This document shows, one piece after another, positions 63,365 to 64,000 of a DNA stretch of 64,000 bases (position 1 is its first letter; every line of letters begins with the position of its first letter). This DNA is from Haloarcula mannanilytica (GTDB taxonomy: Archaea; Halobacteriota; Halobacteria; Halobacteriales; Haloarculaceae): positions 310,001-374,000 of the forward strand of contig NZ_BIXZ01000002.1 in assembly GCF_005406125.1 (NCBI RefSeq), in the 5' to 3' direction. A program made the translations under genes and the position numbers. The notes beneath the pieces are model-generated. The model did no database searches. It was not told the DNA's origin and saw nothing but the letters and a program-made list of their open reading frames with translations.

Positions 63365-63433
63365 CGGCTGTCGCCGGCGCTAGACGCATTATCCGTTCGG
63401 TACGTTTTAACGGGGTGAGGGACTGGCACCTGT

Positions 63434-64000
63434 ATGGTCGAACTTCTCTTTGCCCTCGGCGTTCTGGTGGCTATCTTCGTCGGGTTCAATATTGGGGGGT
63501 CTTCGACGGGTGTCGCGTTCGGGCCTGCCGTCGGGTCGAACACGCTCTCGAAGCTCTCGGCGGCGGCCCTGATGACTATCTTCGCCCTAGCTGGGGGACT
63601 CATCGTCGGCCCGGAAGTCGTCGAAAGCCTCGGGAGCGACCTCGTTGCGACGCAGTTCTCGCCGCTGATTAGCATCGTCGTCCTGTTTTTCATCGGCGTT
63701 GCGCTGTTTCTCTCGAACGTGGTCGGCGTCCCGGCGTCGACCTCGATGACGGCCGTCGGCGCCATCGCGGGCCTCGGCCTCGCTCGCGGGACGCTGAACG
63801 CCGCGCTGATGCTCGAAATCGTCTCCTGGTGGCTCGTCTCGCCGATCATCGCCTTCTGGGTCAGCGGCGTCATCGGGCGGTACTTCTACCCCAGACTCGT
63901 CGAGTGGTTCGCCGTCTCCCAGAGCGAAGGCGCGCTGCTCGATTTCGACCGGTCGGGGGCTGTTCCACGGCCCAGCCTCGGCGAGAACACGACGCCGCGT
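63434..64000 (+). CDS. PiT-family phosphate permease (3' end beyond the window)
   Basis: At least 189 residues from ATG at 63434 (MVELLFALGVLVAIFVGFNI). The N-terminal PiT repeat 'GFNIGGSSTGVAFGPAVGSNTLS' is present, followed by further helices and 'ASTSMTAVGAIAGLGLARGTLN'. The gene runs off the right edge. A paralogue of the permease at 49795-50994. The preceding gene is the heptad-repeat protein, 69 nt upstream on the same strand. Confidence 0.88.
   Translation, partial: MVELLFALGVLVAIFVGFNIGGSSTGVAFGPAVGSNTLSKLSAAALMTIFALAGGLIVGPEVVESLGSDLVATQFSPLISIVVLFFIGVALFLSNVVGVPASTSMTAVGAIAGLGLARGTLNAALMLEIVSWWLVSPIIAFWVSGVIGRYFYPRLVEWFAVSQSEGALLDFDRSGAVPRPSLGENTTPR

Overview
The window reads as the chromosome of an extremely halophilic archaeon. 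Its proteins are acidic (Asp/Glu-rich, Lys-poor), the DNA is GC-rich, and exported proteins carry Tat signals. It encodes an archaellin, a PGF-CTERM surface protein, replication factor C small subunit, a SAMP2-type ubiquitin-like modifier, archaeal-type AlaRS and several haloarchaea-only small proteins. Many starts sit 26-30 nt downstream of a TATA-like box, as in leaderless haloarchaeal transcripts. Haloarcula or a close relative is my best guess; genus is inference.

Layout. 1-3.8 kb: end of a molybdopterin-oxidoreductase-like gene, unknown genes, a membrane-protein gene broken by a frameshift, a HAD phosphatase. 3.9-11 kb: mutL, a PfkB sugar kinase, a PGF-CTERM surface protein, a YgfZ-like protein, a Tat-exported papain-like candidate. 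11-16.4 kb: IMPACT protein, ferredoxin, DUF4260, an ACT regulator, hisB, an alpha/beta-hydrolase lacking its serine, an antiporter with TrkA domains. 16.4-22.8 kb: a coupled pair of small proteins, alaS, a lone archaellin, rfcS, samp2, GNAT and RDD proteins. 22.8-31.2 kb: two phosphohexomutases, GIY-YIG protein, larB, a DUF1931 histone-like protein, rpiA, zinc microproteins, a RecA-like protein with degenerate Walker A, DUF2391, upp. 31.2-35.6 kb: a complete TRAP-TAXI importer. 35.7-43.3 kb: a DJ-1/PfpI gene with a perfect palindrome at its start, DUF5828, a Cas4-like orphan, a glutaredoxin-like/Prx-like/Sua5 operon, a CorC/CNNM protein, cupin, SRPBCC and small proteins. 43.3-51.8 kb: CobW GTPase, an ArsA/Get3-type ATPase with a coupled partner, CstA, lipoprotein, PiT permease. 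51.9-64 kb: a membrane HdrD-like Fe-S oxidoreductase, MoCF-domain protein, hemB, a 1239-residue exported GH97 glycosidase, hisA, a heptad-repeat membrane protein and the start of a second PiT permease.

Functionally this is mostly housekeeping: repair and replication (mutL, rfcS), translation and tRNA modification (alaS, Sua5), histidine (hisA, hisB), haem (hemB), pentose phosphate and sugar-phosphate metabolism (rpiA, two mutases, PfkB kinase), uracil salvage (upp) and uptake of carbon and phosphate (TRAP-TAXI, CstA, two PiT). I saw no tRNA, rRNA, CRISPR array, transposase or prophage. The unusual content is a scatter of very small proteins (seven with CxxC-type metal-binding patterns), several enzyme-fold proteins missing a catalytic residue, and a few palindromic or repeated elements next to genes.
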